Positions 1 through 9,260 of a DNA stretch of 64,000 nucleotides are shown here, piece after piece (within the stretch, counting starts at the first letter, position 1; each line of letters opens with the position of its first letter). The notes under the pieces were generated by a model, which searched no databases, was not told the DNA's origin, and worked only from the letters and a program-made list of their open reading frames with translations. The position numbers and the translations under genes are program-made. This DNA comes from Melanopsichium pennsylvanicum (taxonomy: Eukaryota; Basidiomycota; Ustilaginomycetes; Ustilaginales), in contig OAPG01000002.1 of the NCBI GenBank assembly GCA_900208305.1, positions 620,001 to 684,000 on the forward strand, read 5' to 3'.

Positions 1-567
1 CTCAGCGTTCGTTTGGAACCCATCATCTTTGAACTCGAACGCACAAGGAACGACGTACTCATCATCGGTCAGAGCTCGGTGTTGCGGTGTCTCATCGCTT
101 ACCTGCAAGGGTTGCAGCCAGGAGAGATTCCAAGCATCCAAGTGAGGGAAGGACAATTGATTGAGATCTTACCACAGGCATATGGCGTCAAGACAGAGGT
201 TCACGAGTTCTGGGATCCGGTCGCGAGGAGGAATGAGAGGGATGCTGCGTTTGATGACTTGGAAGAGGAGTTCGAGCAAGGCGCTAGTGCGAGGGGCAAG
301 CCGAATTTGGTTCATATCAACGATGTTGTCATGGCAACCAATGCACCATCCACAACCACGGCAGGAGCAACAACAGTGTTTGAGGAAGGGGATAAGAAGA
401 AGCAAGCGATCAAGGCAGAGCAACCTCCAGGCAAATTGCAGTGGGCTAGAAGAAGGAACAGTTCTGGTAAGAGCCCTGAAGGCATCCGAGCGGACAGAGA
501 GGCCATTAGAGAGTTGGAGGCCCAACTGAGGGACAAACAGATCAAGGAACAGCGCGAAAAGGCATAA
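1..567 (+). CDS. 6-phosphofructo-2-kinase / fructose-2,6-bisphosphatase family, C-terminal part (cut by window edge)
   Basis: The reading frame is open from base 1 to the TAA at 565-567, so the gene starts upstream of the window. The first ~75 residues match the phosphatase half of the bifunctional enzyme that sets fructose-2,6-bisphosphate, a cytosolic regulator of glycolysis: a segment RLEPIIFELER, then VLIIGQSSVLRCLIAYLQG, then QAYGVKTEVHEFWDP. In active bisphosphatases the second segment normally carries a histidine (as in VICHQAVMRC of animal PFKFB). Here it reads IIGQSS, so this His is absent. The last ~100 residues are a low-complexity tail rich in Thr, Lys, Arg and Glu. I infer a kinase-dominant paralogue like yeast Pfk26/27. 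The family is fairly certain; loss of phosphatase activity is inference from one motif, and the rest of the protein is not visible. Confidence 0.8.
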   Translation, partial: LSVRLEPIIFELERTRNDVLIIGQSSVLRCLIAYLQGLQPGEIPSIQVREGQLIEILPQAYGVKTEVHEFWDPVARRNERDAAFDDLEEEFEQGASARGKPNLVHINDVVMATNAPSTTTAGATTVFEEGDKKKQAIKAEQPPGKLQWARRRNSSGKSPEGIRADREAIRELEAQLRDKQIKEQREKA

Positions 568-827
568 ACAAGGAACCAATTTTTGTATAACAATTTGTTG
601 TAAACGAGAATCTGAGTTGTATCCCAAATTCGCACGGTAGCAAATAGCTGGTTGAATGAGATGGTTCATGTGTTCGCGTGTTGGTACACGCTGCGCGCTG
701 CGGTGAGATGGATGATTGCTCGTAACGAAACATTCCGAATCAAAGCTTGCATATGCGAATAGTGGTGTTGGGTTGTGCATAGCATAGAAACGATACAACG
801 GGTTGCAATTGGTTTGGGACTTTGAGC

Positions 828-1880
828 CTATTCGTCGTCGGAATTCTGCGCGAAAAAGTCATCGCCTGCAATACCGCCTGCGTCATCTTGATCGCTGCTC
901 TCTCTCTTGCGCTTGTTCTCGCTTGCCTTGTTATCTTTTTTAGCCCTTTTATCTTTCTTGTCCTTGCCATTGTCCACCTGAGCACTTTGGTCATGAGCCA
1001 GCTTTGTTCTTGGCCGATCCTGGCTTGAGAGCTCCTCCTCGGGCTCCCCGCTCAACTCACCCGAGTCCATCGCCTTTTGAACGCGCACCAAATGTTCATA
1101 CGCCTTCTGCCGGCTCTTGTCGCTCTCTTTTGCATCAGGAATCTTTGGACCTTGTTCACCATGTGGGAACAGTGCCACATATCGCAACTCGGCTGGGTAT
1201 TGAACCACGTACTGCAGCAATTGCCTCAACTGTTTCAACAGCTGTGTAAGTTGCTCCGCGGACATCTTGCTCTCGATTACCCTCTGCACTTTGAATTCTT
1301 GATCATCATCATCATCGTTATCGCTATCGCCATCTTCGGAATCGGTTTCGGCTTTCATTTTGCCACTTTCGAGCCTGCCAAGGTTTCGCTTGCATCTGGC
1401 GATGCGACGGACGAGCTTTTGACGCTCGACAAATTTGACTTGATGATACTTGGAAGCTCTTGACTTTTCCATCTGTTTTTTTGTTGCAACTTCGAGATCC
1501 GCTTCGAGAGATTTCAAGCGACGCTCTGCTTCGATTTTTGTTCCTGGTGCAAGATTGTCTTTTGCGAGCAAACGTTTGGTTTGGCGAATGGAAGACTTGA
1601 TCTTGGATGCTCCTGGAACGCCTGGTAGCGATGATGCCGATTTTTCGTACTGTTGTTTCTTTTTGGAAGGTTCATTTTTGGGAGATTCGGTATTGGAAGC
1701 TGATGCGGATGCAGGTACAGGTGCGGTAGAAGAGGAGTCGGCAGAAGCTTTTGGACGGTTCTTGTATGGTCTTGTGTTGACGCGCTTGGGCAGCGCATCG
1801 GTGGATGAAGATTTGCCGCGATTGGCAAATTTGGCCTCCTTCTTCTTTTCTCTCTTTTCCTTTTTGTATTTGTATGTCAT
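828..1880 (-). CDS. EFG1: rRNA-processing protein Efg1
   Basis: A 350-residue intron-free protein. The N terminus is strongly basic (MTYKYKKEKREKKKEAKFAN). Residues ~85-245 hold the Efg1 domain: LPGVPGASKIKSSIRQTKRLL, a run of charged helix with ERRLKSLEADLE, and the motif KYHQVKFVERQKLVRRI. An acidic block (residues ~180-193) and a Lys/Glu-rich C-terminal tail ending in FFAQNSDDE follow. In yeast Efg1 is a nucleolar factor of the small-subunit processome acting in 18S rRNA maturation; the same role is inferred here. The gene converges on the phosphofructokinase gene (260 bp between stop codons) and diverges from the lipase gene, with which it shares a 571-bp upstream region. The start at 1880 is the first ATG and begins the expected basic N terminus. 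Confidence 0.85.
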   Translation of the reverse strand: MTYKYKKEKREKKKEAKFANRGKSSSTDALPKRVNTRPYKNRPKASADSSSTAPVPASASASNTESPKNEPSKKKQQYEKSASSLPGVPGASKIKSSIRQTKRLLAKDNLAPGTKIEAERRLKSLEADLEVATKKQMEKSRASKYHQVKFVERQKLVRRIARCKRNLGRLESGKMKAETDSEDGDSDNDDDDDQEFKVQRVIESKMSAEQLTQLLKQLRQLLQYVVQYPAELRYVALFPHGEQGPKIPDAKESDKSRQKAYEHLVRVQKAMDSGELSGEPEEELSSQDRPRTKLAHDQSAQVDNGKDKKDKRAKKDNKASENKRKRESSDQDDAGGIAGDDFFAQNSDDE

Positions 1881-2451
1881 GCTGATTGAAGATTAGGATT
1901 TGCAGGTAATGGTGATGTGATGCAAGGTCGAGGTCGGTGGCAGAAGGACGGACGTTGCCGAGATTCAGGGTCTTGAGGTTGAAAAAATCTCATCTTTTAA
2001 ATCTCATCGGGCAAGAGATCAGGCCCGATGTAAACCGAACGTAGTCAATAAATAATTTTTTTATTAAAATACACAGTATGCACTGTAACAAAGTAGTGCG
2101 GCGTGAAAGAAAGGCGAATTGACTGCCGAATGACGCAGTTGAATGCGGCTCTCAGAGGTCACACAAACATGACAGCGACTGCTTTCCTGCTTTTCTGCTT
2201 TCTCCACAATTCCCACCAAATTGGTACATTTGTGCACCGTCTCGCCAGCCTTACTTGCCAAACTTCACCAACCATATATCACCTACAACGTACAGCCTCA
2301 AAAGATCACGCCGTAATGCGCCAACCCTATACACTCTTCCGAAGCTACCGACTAGAACAGCAAGCATTTCCTCTCAGCACTTTTCAAATTAAAAAGTTCA
2401 CTTGCCAATCAGCTGTTGGCAAGTGCAAACCAAAGAACCACATCTCTCACT
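1881..2451. promoter_or_regulatory. shared divergent promoter region (EFG1 / patatin lipase)
   Basis: These 571 bp separate two genes that start in opposite directions. They hold an AT-rich tract at ~2046-2070 and pyrimidine-rich leaders toward both starts. No coding exon was recognised. Confidence 0.5.
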
Positions 2452-5400
2452 ATGGCTTCCATCTTCAAACGTCGACAGCAGCCCAATCCGGCTTCGCTCT
2501 CGCCAACCACAAATCCCGTCGTTGAAGCAGCTGCGTCGAGCGCCTCACCCTCCCAACTACAGCAGCTCTCATCGACATCAGCGAGACAGCAAACGCGCGC
2601 CTCACCCAAACTTGCTCACCCAACCAAACGCCGTCGTAGTCTCGGCAACATTCTCTCACCCACCCTCTTTCCCCTCACACCCGAACAAGAGCACCTTGAT
2701 CCTCTCCTCACCCAAAATTATGTCATTCCTGAACACATTAACGCCTTTAGGGAAGCGCTCGCACAGGATCTCGGCCAACAGGAGTACAATCCCACCCCGT
2801 CTTCCAACATCACCGGCTCGTCGTCGTGGAACGTGTTCGGCTACGGCAATGCAGCCAAAACTCCAACCGAGCTCGGTCACGCATCAGCAGCGACAAACCC
2901 AAGAACCGCATTCACCGCACCCAATTCGCCCATGATGGCCGAGCCCACTGGAACGCGTGCGTCCAACCCCAGGAAGGTCGGCCGCATCGCAGCCGCTTCA
3001 GACTTTGCTCCGATCAACGAGAAGATCTCGCGCAAGAAGAAGAAAGGTTCTCTCGTTGACTCTGGCACTAGAGAAGGCTTCGTGTTCCACACCTTGCGAT
3101 GGCCATTCCTTATTGGAATCTTTGTGGTCATCAGTTTGGAGTTCCTACTCTACGTTCTGGTTAGGCAACTGGTCAACCTCATCGAGTACTCAATAGCCTG
3201 GCGCGGCAAGAGGGGCCAACTCAGAAAGCGTATGAGGTCAGCACAGACCTACACCGAGTGGAAAGAGGCGGCGCTTGCACAGGATGACTTTTTGGGCTAT
3301 GAAAAGTGGAAGACAGAAGACGGCAGTGGTTTCTACGATTGGATCCTCGTCAAGAAAGTCAAGTCGTCGTTGAAAAATTTTCGTGAAAGAAACGATGCTG
3401 AGAACCTGCTCGGTGTGCTAGACCTCTGTTTGCGAAACAATTTTGCCGGCACCGAAAACTTTCGCCTCTACTCCGAAACCTACTTTGGCACAAAGTACCT
3501 CGTAGAAAGCTACCTCGCCGAGATCGAGACCGCGCTAGCGTACATTGAAAACACAGACAAGGTCTCGCTCGAAACTAAGAGAAGCTTCTACCGTACAGTG
3601 TCCAAGAACCTGGGTCGCAGCGCGCTATGCCTGTCTGGCGGCGCTAGCTTTGGCTACTACCACATTGGCGTAGTGCGCGCTCTATTGGATGCGAATCTTT
3701 TGCCAAAAGTCGTCACCGGTACTTCGGCCGGAGGTCTCATCGCCGCCTTGACTTGCACCCGAACGGACGCAGAGCTGCGCACCATGCTCATCCCCGCAAT
3801 GGCAGACCGCATCACCGCTTGCGAAGACCCCTTTTCCATCTGGGCACGTCGGGCGTGGACGACAGGCGCACGGTTCGATACTGTCGCATGGGCCGAGAAG
3901 GCGTCGTTCTTCACCATGGGTAGCATGACGTTCAAAGAGGCTTACGAACGCACCGGCAAAGTGCTCTGCATTTCCGTCATTCCAGCCGACCGCCATTCGC
4001 CTGTCAAGCTCTTAAACTACGTCACCGCTCCAGACTGCGTGATCTGGTCGAGTTTGCTCGCGTCAGCAGCCGTTCCGGGCATCTTGAATCCCGTTTGCTT
4101 GATGCAGAAACAAAAGGGAACTGGTGAGATCGTACCGTGGAATTGGGGCCACCGCTTCAAGGACGGATCCCTGCGCGTCGACATTCCGCTGCAGGACCTG
4201 CATGCGCTCTTCAACGTCAACTACCCCATCGTCAGTCAAGTCAACCCTCACGTGCACTTATTTCACTTTGGCTCCAAAGGTTCTCCAGGCCGACCTACGG
4301 CTCATCGCAAGGGCAAAGGATGGCGCGGAGGATTCATACTTTCGGCATCCGAACGCATTCTAAAGCTAAATTTGAGTATGAACTTCAAGATTTTGCGCGA
4401 TCTCGATCTGTTGCCGGCCATCCTAGGACAGGATTGGTCCAGTGTGTTTTTACAAAGGTTCGGGGGCGCCGTAACGATTTTGCCAAAGACGAGAGCTTGG
4501 GATTGGGTGAGGATTTTGTCCGATCCAGATCGAAACGAGTTGACGCGCATGATGGGGGTTGGTAAGAGCGTTACTTTTCCCAAGCTCCATATGATTGAAA
4601 ATCGCGTTCGACTGGAGCGATCCATCGAACAGGGGCGCAAGGCTTGCAGGCGGGCTGCGCGAGCGAATGCCAATGGTCCGAAAAGCTTGGAGCCAGGTGC
4701 TCTTGGCGATACGGTGCAACTCTTGCCAGCCATCGATGGTGAGTCTCGAACAAGCGGAGAGATTCCAACGCGAAGAGGTGGAACAAGAAGTGCCGGTGGC
4801 TCTCTGCACAGCGACACGGACGGTGAGGATTTCTTCACATCGAGAGACGTTGCTGCTCTTTCCAAGGTGGCTGGATCGAGAGGTCTGTTGGATGGCGCCG
4901 TGGGTACGCCCAACAGTGTCGGACATCCTGACGACCCACCTGCGCCCAAGGAGGGCCATTCTAGACCCAAGCCTTATCCTACCTATTCGAAATATTTGAT
5001 CGATACCCAGGCCACTGCTTCTAGTGTGAATGGTGGTGAAGGAACAACGGATGACGGGTCGGATCGAGCCGTCCGAGAGTGGCTCGAACGGTCGTATCCT
5101 GACGCAGAGGATGGCAATGATCAAGGTGAAGCGCAAGTTCCGTTCTTGTCGGCAACGAAACAGTCTCAGGGCGTGACGAGGAACGCGCATGGGAACGGGA
5201 ACGGTACCAATGGCGAAAGCAAGGGACACAGGTCCAGCTTTGGTTCATCACCCATCCATCGAAGGTTGAGAAACTGGCACGGTAAGAGCAGGCACAGCTG
5301 GGATGATCGCTCTCAAGATTTCGGCGATGAGGATGTCGAGGAAGAGGAGGAGGCGGATGAAAGGGGAATCTACGAGAGTAGCGGAGATGAAAGTGATTGA
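2452..5400 (+). CDS. patatin-like phospholipase / triacylglycerol lipase (Tgl3/4/5 type)
   Basis: A 982-residue intron-free protein, counted from the ATG at 2452; the frame runs slightly further upstream but without an ATG. After a disordered Ser/Pro/Thr-rich N terminus comes a hydrophobic segment (FLIGIFVVISLEFLLYVLV, ~residues 221-239), then a DUF3336-type region (QTYTEWKEAALAQDDFLGYE, and LDLCLRNNFAGTENFRLYSE). The patatin domain follows: the oxyanion loop LSGGASFGYYHIG (~395), the nucleophile elbow GTSAG with Ser425, and the catalytic Asp571 in KDGSLRVDIPL. The acidic C terminus (~residues 760-982) is probably disordered. The family hydrolyses lipid-droplet triacylglycerol or phospholipids; Tgl4/5 of yeast are the closest well-studied relatives. 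The active-site dyad is complete. The exact substrate cannot be read from the sequence. Confidence 0.9.
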   Translation: MASIFKRRQQPNPASLSPTTNPVVEAAASSASPSQLQQLSSTSARQQTRASPKLAHPTKRRRSLGNILSPTLFPLTPEQEHLDPLLTQNYVIPEHINAFREALAQDLGQQEYNPTPSSNITGSSSWNVFGYGNAAKTPTELGHASAATNPRTAFTAPNSPMMAEPTGTRASNPRKVGRIAAASDFAPINEKISRKKKKGSLVDSGTREGFVFHTLRWPFLIGIFVVISLEFLLYVLVRQLVNLIEYSIAWRGKRGQLRKRMRSAQTYTEWKEAALAQDDFLGYEKWKTEDGSGFYDWILVKKVKSSLKNFRERNDAENLLGVLDLCLRNNFAGTENFRLYSETYFGTKYLVESYLAEIETALAYIENTDKVSLETKRSFYRTVSKNLGRSALCLSGGASFGYYHIGVVRALLDANLLPKVVTGTSAGGLIAALTCTRTDAELRTMLIPAMADRITACEDPFSIWARRAWTTGARFDTVAWAEKASFFTMGSMTFKEAYERTGKVLCISVIPADRHSPVKLLNYVTAPDCVIWSSLLASAAVPGILNPVCLMQKQKGTGEIVPWNWGHRFKDGSLRVDIPLQDLHALFNVNYPIVSQVNPHVHLFHFGSKGSPGRPTAHRKGKGWRGGFILSASERILKLNLSMNFKILRDLDLLPAILGQDWSSVFLQRFGGAVTILPKTRAWDWVRILSDPDRNELTRMMGVGKSVTFPKLHMIENRVRLERSIEQGRKACRRAARANANGPKSLEPGALGDTVQLLPAIDGESRTSGEIPTRRGGTRSAGGSLHSDTDGEDFFTSRDVAALSKVAGSRGLLDGAVGTPNSVGHPDDPPAPKEGHSRPKPYPTYSKYLIDTQATASSVNGGEGTTDDGSDRAVREWLERSYPDAEDGNDQGEAQVPFLSATKQSQGVTRNAHGNGNGTNGESKGHRSSFGSSPIHRRLRNWHGKSRHSWDDRSQDFGDEDVEEEEEADERGIYESSGDESD

Positions 5401-5705
5401 CCTGGACTGTAAAGAGGGGTAATTTCTCCCTCGCCTCATTTCCCCCTTTTTATTGTAAGTACGAACGAGATACAGTGTGCACTTTGTCACTTTTTTCGCA
5501 CTCTCTCTTTCGATCTTTTGTCTAACAAGATAGCTTTACAATCAATACATCATCCATGTATTCGACATGAAGGTTCGCTGAAATCGTCTGAGGCTGAAGC
5601 AAGATCGAACATGGAAGAAGGGATGCGAGACGAAATGCGAGGGAATAAGATGGGAAAGAAGGAAGAGTTGGAATAATTGAGCATCAGCTGAGAATCATTG
5701 CTGCC
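5401..5705. other. intergenic 3' region between convergent genes
   Basis: A stretch of 305 bp between the lipase stop and the distal (membrane-anchor) end of the cyclophilin gene on the other strand. It is T-rich just after the lipase stop, consistent with 3' processing. No gene was seen. Confidence 0.5.
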
Positions 5706-6029
5706 TTAGCGCGGTAGATCAGCGTTAAGTTGAGAATAGCTTGCACTGCCTACGCGACCTTTGATCTTGTTCGCGACATTGTTGATCAAGGTTTTGAGAT
5801 GCACTTTTGAGTTTGCGATGCCACCCAAACGCCAAACTCCATACGAACTCATTGCTGCAGCAACGATGAGCAGAAGAAGGAAAAACGATGTTCCATTGTT
5901 ACCGTTCTTGGTCTCCTTGTTTTCGGTGGTGTCTTTACCGCCTGAGGATGGGGTGGAAGAGAGCGTTTCCAGTTCAGATGTAGTTTTGTCTGCAGGAGTT
6001 GGGAGAGCCTTATTCGCATCCGAGGCGGG
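5706..6029 (-). CDS. alternative terminal exon of the ER cyclophilin: linker plus membrane anchor
   Basis: On the minus strand a 107-codon open frame begins directly after a splice acceptor (TTTCTCTTTCTAG) and ends in TAA at 5708-5706. It has no start codon before its hydrophobic segment and an in-frame TAG at the acceptor, so it can only be an exon. It encodes a polar Ser/Thr/Lys/Asn linker with a possible N-glycosylation site (NGT), a ~17-20-residue hydrophobic stretch (SFFLLLLIVAAAMSSYGVW), and a ~45-residue polar tail ending QLNADLPR. A donor (AAG|GTGAAG) inside the KDEL codons of the cyclophilin gene joins in phase 0, removing intron 6030-6332 (303 nt). The product would be a 314-residue type I membrane cyclophilin. 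The donor is weak (A at +5), so mixed usage is plausible. The exon is well supported by its open frame and phase; the splicing itself is inference. Confidence 0.65.
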   Translation of the reverse strand, partial: PASDANKALPTPADKTTSELETLSSTPSSGGKDTTENKETKNGNNGTSFFLLLLIVAAAMSSYGVWRLGGIANSKVHLKTLINNVANKIKGRVGSASYSQLNADLPR

Positions 6030-6314
6030 CTAGAAAGAGAAACCAGGATCACATACGACGGTTTGCAGTAGGCAGGAGAAAAAGAAGAAAAGAGGGGAAG
6101 AAAAGAAAGCATGTTCTATTTCAATACTGCCGTTCTGTGACAATCCCGAGCAAACAAAGCAGTACTGGAACAGGATCCATCATCATCAGTCAAGAATCCG
6201 CGCGCAGTCCGCTTGGAATACAGCAAGAGCGGACTCTCGAACAGGGACTGTCGGTGAAAAGAAGAGCTGATTCGAGGTTTTTCGTAGCGTAGAGAAGGGT
6301 AGGGAGAGGGGGGC

Positions 6315-7047
6315 TTAGAGTTCGTCCTTCACCTTTTCACCAGCAGAAGCATCGGCAGGGAGCTCTCCAGAATCCTTGACGATGACATCGTGAACGGGCT
6401 TATCGCCGTATCCCTTGGGAACGTTTTCAATGTATTTGACAATGTCCATTCCTTCAACGATGCGGCCGAACACTGTTCGTGCAAACATTCAAAACACAGC
6501 TTGGATGTCAGTGTCTTATTACACCTCACGTTACTGAAACAGGCTGTACACCTGCTAAAAACTTACCGACGTGGCGGCCGTCGAGCCAGGAAGTCTTTAC
6601 GGTGCAAATGAAGAACTGGGCGCCGTTGGTGTTGGGACCGGCATTGGCCATGGACAAAACACCAGGACCGGTGTGCTTGAGCTTGAAATTTTCATCGTTA
6701 AACTTAGTCTTGCCATAGATACTGTAACCACCCCTACCGTCGCCCTTCTCAAAGTCACCACCTTGGATCATAAAGTTGGAGATGACTCGGTGGAACTTGC
6801 TTCCTTTGTATCCGAAGCCGTGCTCTCCCGTAGCAAGGGCTCGGAAGTTCTCGGCAGTCCTGGGAACATCGTTTCCATACAGACCAAGCACGATTCGGCC
6901 TACGTCCTTGCCATCGTGTTCGATATCAAAATAGACTTTGTTCGTCACGACGGGGTCGGTGGTGTTAGCTGATGTGAACGACATGGTTGAGAGGATGGCG
7001 ATCAGAGCCAAAAGAAGCGTGGTGAACGAAAGAGCGATGGTCTTCAT
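6315..7047 (-). CDS. ER-lumenal peptidyl-prolyl cis-trans isomerase (cyclophilin B), KDEL isoform
   Basis: Coding join on the minus strand: 7047-6567 and 6472-6315, with one 94-nt intron (6473-6566; donor GTAAGT, acceptor ACAG); 212 residues. The N terminus [20 protein letters not shown] is a signal peptide. The cyclophilin fold is complete: [35 protein letters not shown] with the catalytic Arg, and [11 protein letters not shown] with the Trp that contacts cyclosporin. The protein ends exactly in KDEL, an ER-retrieval signal. It should catalyse proline isomerisation on secretory proteins in the ER lumen. A further ATG at 7065 would add only six residues before the signal peptide, so 7047 is preferred. 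An alternative 3' exon at 5706-6029 can replace the KDEL end with a membrane anchor. Confidence 0.92.
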
Positions 7048-7629
7048 GATGGACAAATGTCGCACTCAAATGTCGAGAGAACGATGAAGAAGAAAGACGA
7101 AGCAAGGACAATGAGAAGATGAAGGTGGAATGAAATCAAAGCGAATGATCGTGACGTGGAGCCTAACCTTGAAGTACAGTAGACAAGTGTTGGTGAGATC
7201 CGTGCGCAAGTGGGCCACAGCACGGCAGCGAACACCGACCACGCGTCGGTTCTTCCATTTCACCTGCACGACCTGCCGCAATTTATTAGGCTCAACACCG
7301 CAAAGTCGCTCTCTCGCGCGGCAATGGCACCCTCTTGTGAACAACATGTTTGTCCACACACATACAGTGCGCGCGTAAACTGTCCCCCAAAAATCACTGT
7401 CACCACACATCAATCCATTGCTCAACAACCATGTATGATAGCATACAAGTAACTTATGTCAATCGAAAGCTCTCTTATTGCTCTTCAAGATGGTATGATC
7501 AAATGTTTCAAATGAGCAAATTCTGTGCAGGTAAAAAAAAGCGAAAATAATTTTTTCTCTGGCACAGTAAATGGACCTTGCCCTCGTAGAGACCCCACAC
7601 TTCATTGTGGCTCTTGTGGGCTTCCAATT
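7048..7629. other. upstream region of the cyclophilin gene
   Basis: A 582-bp stretch upstream of the minus-strand cyclophilin. It has a GC-rich centre (~7200-7330) and no recognised coding exon. Its right end abuts the LTR fragment. Confidence 0.4.
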
Positions 7630-7937
7630 GACGAGGTCCGGAGGCAACCTCATGTCAGGCAGGGGCGGGGTGGTAAGGTCCAAGAGCTATCGGCCACCTC
7701 CCGTGCCCCCTGCGGTAACTACCTCCCACCGCGGCGCTACAATGTTAGATTGCCAACGGCCGTATTCTGCTTACGGAGGGGCCAGCCGCGGTTGGACGGT
7801 AGGAGGGTCGTGTTAGGCCGACCGCTCCTCTGCGAGGGATCCAGAGAGGGTTGGTTGGGGCTCGATTGCGACGATCGCTCAATCGGGAGGGGGGCCGAGC
7901 GCCCACTCTTTGGACTACGGTTGGTGGGGCACTAACA
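7630..7937 (-). repeat. diverged LTR fragment of the chromovirus family, U3 part only
   Basis: On the minus strand this begins TGTTAGTGCC at 7937 and follows the LTRs of the 14-24 kb element, with substitutions and an insertion of ~25 bp near 7701-7725. Homology stops at ...CCTCGTC (7630), within three bases of the inferred U3/R boundary of the full-length element. It is a partial copy with no R/U5 and no internal region. No target-site duplication is visible. Confidence 0.85.
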
Positions 7938-7938
7938 G

Positions 7939-8076
7939 ATGGTGTCAATTCAGATCATCAACTATTGCGCTGGATGTGGCTACTTCAATTTAAGGAAAGG
8001 AGCATTAAGCAAGCTTTCTTCTCTGAACATAGGCAGCCTTGAAGGGATTTACTTCAAGTTGCTCACTAAGGACTGA
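7939..8076 (+). pseudogene. 3' fragment of a secreted double-psi beta-barrel protein gene
   Basis: Reading from the ATG at 7939, 45 codons to the TGA at 8074-8076 give MVSIQIINYCAGCGYFNLRK and continue to an end in YFKLLTKD. This matches the C-terminal third of the intact secreted protein at 26462-26953 (KMVSATIVDYCASCEWGHFD ... HFKLFTED). The upstream two-thirds of the gene are missing; the fragment starts one base after the LTR fragment ends. It is a truncated relic of the same small gene family. Confidence 0.75.
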
Positions 8077-8951
8077 AAGAGCAAAGGTATCAGGGTCTTG
8101 CAACTGGCTCTGTTCCAACTTCATCTCTTGTTCAGATTCAATCTCTGCATCTAGCTTGTCAATCATTGCTGTTCTTTGCCATGCTATAGTCTCAACTGTG
8201 CTGTCACTTTTGAGTTCCAATTCAAAAACTGCCCACTATATCCCCCCTGCCCCCCCTTCTTCCCTGACTTGCAAGGGGTTTCTCTTCACTCACATCACCA
8301 GCCCCTTCCCCTGATTTTCTTCCTCCTGTTTCTCCTCTCATCCCATCTTGGCCTTGACTTTGCCCAGCTTTGCTTCACCACGCTTGTCTTTGCACACAGG
8401 CTAGTGCAAATGCACTGGAGGCTTTGCTATGTCATGTCTCCCAGGCAAACATTCTACCTTTGTCTCCTGTTTGGTCTGTGTGAACAAGTCTCTTGTTCTT
8501 CTCTTTGATGGCATTTATGCGTTGTCTTTGTTTGTTTCTGTGTATGTGCATATTATACAGGCCTGGTGAAACCTATTGTTTGTTTTTACTACAACAAATT
8601 ACTGGCATGCTTTTGCTGTTGTAGCAGTCTGTGACAGAGCAAGAATTTGACTTCTCTGCCTGAACAATGAGAGTCACTTGGGATTGCTCAATAACAGGAT
8701 GGAGAGCTCTACTGTAATATAAGGTGGTGAAGAAGATACTCTATGCTTTTTGCAAGCAAAGCTTGGAAGTGACCACTCCCACCTTTCTCATTGTCCGGTA
8801 TGATGTGTTGACGCTCTTCAGTGTTGACTCGCACTTGCGTTGGATGAATTTTTTCAGGCAAAAATGGTGTCTACATCTACATTCAGGAGTTTGATCATGG
8901 TCTGACTGGTATAAAGTTTTGAGCCGTCTTCGAGGGTCATTGCTTCCTTCT
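8077..8951. other. CpG-depleted relic DNA without recognisable genes
   Basis: Between 7938 and ~8790 I count only three CpG dinucleotides in about 850 bp, while TpG and CpA are abundant. From ~8800 on CpG returns. A minus-strand open frame at 8005-8220 encodes a charged helix but has no recognised relatives. I read the whole stretch as decayed repeat DNA. Confidence 0.5.
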
Positions 8952-9248
8952 CTAAGCACTTCCTAGCCATGCCGCTGCCACTGGCCACAAGGAAAGATGA
9001 TTGCTTAGACAAGTACCTTTTGCAGCATACCAATGATCATCAATGTAAGCGCCTTGCACCAGCGGTCGAGGCACATCTACCGCTCCTTTCTCGTGTTTTT
9101 CCTCAAATAACGGGTTAAGGTAGACCCACAGGAGAAGTGACAGCGGTGAAACTTCAGGTACGCCTTTGCTGCCGATCTCGTATGAGGAAACAGTGAATGT
9201 CTTGTCCAAAAGCCAGCTTCGTACCCTCTGCCAAATGATTTGAGTCAA
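8952..9248 (-). pseudogene. LINE-type reverse transcriptase remnant
   Basis: The minus-strand frame includes SWLLDKTFTVSSYEIGSKGV, then PEVSPLSLLLWVYLNPLFEE and, ~20 residues on, YIDDHWYA. This resembles the non-LTR retrotransposon RT core GVPQGSPLSPLL...YxDD, with Gln changed to Glu and Gly to Val in the first motif. Only about 100 residues remain and no endonuclease, tail or poly-A is visible. It lies 12 bp beyond the stop of the 964-residue gene on the same strand. Confidence 0.6.
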
Positions 9249-9260
9249 TCGGCGAAAGGA

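Noticed and set aside
8005..8220. 71-codon minus-strand frame encoding a charged helix
   Set aside because: Lies in CpG-poor relic DNA, overlaps the pseudogene fragment and has no recognised relatives.
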